From Planctomycetota bacterium (GTDB lineage: Bacteria > JAJVIF01 > JAPKYR01): a stretch of DNA of 7,016 nt. The stretch lies in NCBI GenBank assembly GCA_030673355.1, contig DAOVJF010000134.1, forward strand, positions 1 to 7,016, written 5' to 3'. This document shows positions 5,798 to 7,016 of the stretch, in pieces. A program made the translations under genes and the position numbers. The notes below the pieces were generated by a model that saw only the letters and a program-made list of their open reading frames with translations, ran no database searches and was not told where the DNA came from. Each line of letters opens with the position of its first letter. The first letter of the stretch is position 1.

Positions 5798-7016
5798 ATG
5801 ATAGAAAAAGGCAGGATCGCTGAAATCCTCAAGGGTTCGGACAGGGAAATCCTGACCGAAATTGCCCATGCTGTTCCTGAGCTGACCCTCACGGATAAAT
5901 TCGACCTCTTAGAATTACTTGAGGATAATTCTCTTTTCAAAACCCGCCTCCCTCTCCGGCTGGAAATCTATGCGTCGATCGCCCGGAATTCGAAAGACAC
6001 AAAGCTACAATTGATCGCATACCTGAGACTGCTACGGCGTCTCGGTGCTCGTAAAGATACTCCCGACCTCGGTGAAATTCCGGTGCAGACATCCGATTTT
6101 GCAGTCCACCTGTGCCACAAAGCCCGGGAACTGACCGATGATGAATCCCTGATCGAGGCGGTGGAATCTCTTGCCATGTCGACTCGCGCGTTCAGGTCCG
6201 GGGACCTCGGCATCATGAACTCAGTATCGGAACATGGCTTGAGTGCCCTGGATCGAATAGATTCCTGGCGTAACCCACCGGATTCACCCGATCTCCTTAG
6301 CGTGGCAGTCTGTGAAACAGGCCATGAACTATTTTTTATCGCTACAAACGCGGTTTTCAGGACTGGCGATGTGGAACGTGCCCGGGAACTGGCCGAAGAA
6401 TGGTCGGACTTAATCTCGAAATGGGAACGTTCACTCGGATCGCTTCCGCGCCAGAGATACCAGTATTACCAGATGGTCGGGCACCTGAACTACGAGGTTG
6501 GCTTATACGAGGCTGCGATCGAAGCATACACCATGGCCCTTGAATTTGCCCCGACACCATATCGTAAAGCGTTCCTCTGGCTGTCGCTGGCAAGGATCGA
6601 GAGACGCCTTGGCCAGATGGATGAAAGCTGGGACCATGCGACCGCCGCAATCGGCGCAATTATCGATAGCCCGTACCCGCAGGCCGCATCGACCTGGATA
6701 GAATGGCTGGCGCTCGACGCTGACACAGGCTTTAAACAATCAGAACTTGAAACCTTGCGAAAACAGCTTAAGGACGCGGGTGGAGAAGAGATTAACAGGG
6801 TAACGGCAGCGATGACAAGGCTCTACAGGCTTCTCGGGTCCCTTCGCGCTGGAGTGGATCCTTTGGAAATCAGCCCGGTGCTCGATAATTTGATCGATGA
6901 ACTTGAGGGACTCGAATCATGGCCGAACCTGGTCACGATTCTCGCGACCAGGGCGGTTGTGTCCGGACGTTTGAACGACAGGGCCGGCATGGATGAATCA
7001 ATCAATAAAGCCCGTG
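5798..7016 (+). CDS. N-terminal part of a TPR-repeat alpha-helical protein, cut by the window edge
   Basis: An open frame runs from ATG 5798 to the right edge without a stop, giving 406 residues plus one base. The start has GGGA (5785-5788) nine bases upstream; a GTG at 5783 in the same frame is a poorer alternative, and an in-frame TAG at 5744-5746 limits extension. There is no signal peptide or membrane segment, so the product should be cytoplasmic. The sequence is strongly alpha-helical and Leu/Glu/Arg-rich. Two tetratricopeptide repeats fit well: 221-254 (Y224, G228, G235, Y237, A240, Y244, A247, P252) and 258-291 (W261, A265, G272, A284). The helical stretches before and after are probably degenerate TPR-like repeats. 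Such scaffolds bind partner proteins, and they are often the sensor or docking part of larger regulators. Whether an output domain follows beyond the edge is unknown. The gene follows a terminator and so probably starts its own transcript. Confidence 0.88.
   Translation, partial: MIEKGRIAEILKGSDREILTEIAHAVPELTLTDKFDLLELLEDNSLFKTRLPLRLEIYASIARNSKDTKLQLIAYLRLLRRLGARKDTPDLGEIPVQTSDFAVHLCHKARELTDDESLIEAVESLAMSTRAFRSGDLGIMNSVSEHGLSALDRIDSWRNPPDSPDLLSVAVCETGHELFFIATNAVFRTGDVERARELAEEWSDLISKWERSLGSLPRQRYQYYQMVGHLNYEVGLYEAAIEAYTMALEFAPTPYRKAFLWLSLARIERRLGQMDESWDHATAAIGAIIDSPYPQAASTWIEWLALDADTGFKQSELETLRKQLKDAGGEEINRVTAAMTRLYRLLGSLRAGVDPLEISPVLDNLIDELEGLESWPNLVTILATRAVVSGRLNDRAGMDESINKAR

Overview
The window looks like chromosomal DNA from an uncultured or poorly characterised bacterium with a two-membrane (diderm) envelope. 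The GC content appears balanced. The diderm inference rests on a large secreted lipoprotein with Ser right after the lipobox Cys, on a WbbL-like surface-polysaccharide glycosyltransferase, and on a possible pseudopilin tail. I cannot name the phylum from sequence alone. All four coding regions are on the + strand. I see no tRNA, rRNA, transposase, integrase or CRISPR array.

Layout: (1) 2-283, the C-terminal end of a gene entering from the left, possibly a GspH/FimT-type pseudopilin. (2) 379-1659, a complete family-2 glycosyltransferase of the rhamnosyltransferase/WbbL type with an extra acidic C-terminal tail. (3) 1660-1821, a regulatory-looking intergenic stretch with a perfect TATAAT, near-identical direct repeats on either side of it, an ATCAGT/ACTGAT cluster and a palindrome next to a strong Shine-Dalgarno. 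(4) 1822-5490, a 1222-residue modular lipoprotein: lipobox, acidic linker, a large N-terminal beta region, a TIG-like segment, two PKD/Ig-like domains, and a C-terminal half that may be a beta-propeller. (5) 5538-5615, a long stem-loop plus T-run, read as an intrinsic terminator with unusual internal symmetry. (6) 5798 to the right edge, the first 406 residues of an alpha-helical TPR-containing protein with no stop in the window.

The genes do not form an obvious single pathway. The glycosyltransferase probably acts on the cytoplasmic face of the inner membrane in surface glycan synthesis. The lipoprotein is probably exposed in the periplasm or on the cell surface. The TPR protein appears cytoplasmic and starts a new transcription unit after the terminator. 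I found no convincing new defence or mobile system. The most notable items are the large lipoprotein of unrecognised family, the symmetrical terminator element, and the cluster of repeats around the lipoprotein promoter.
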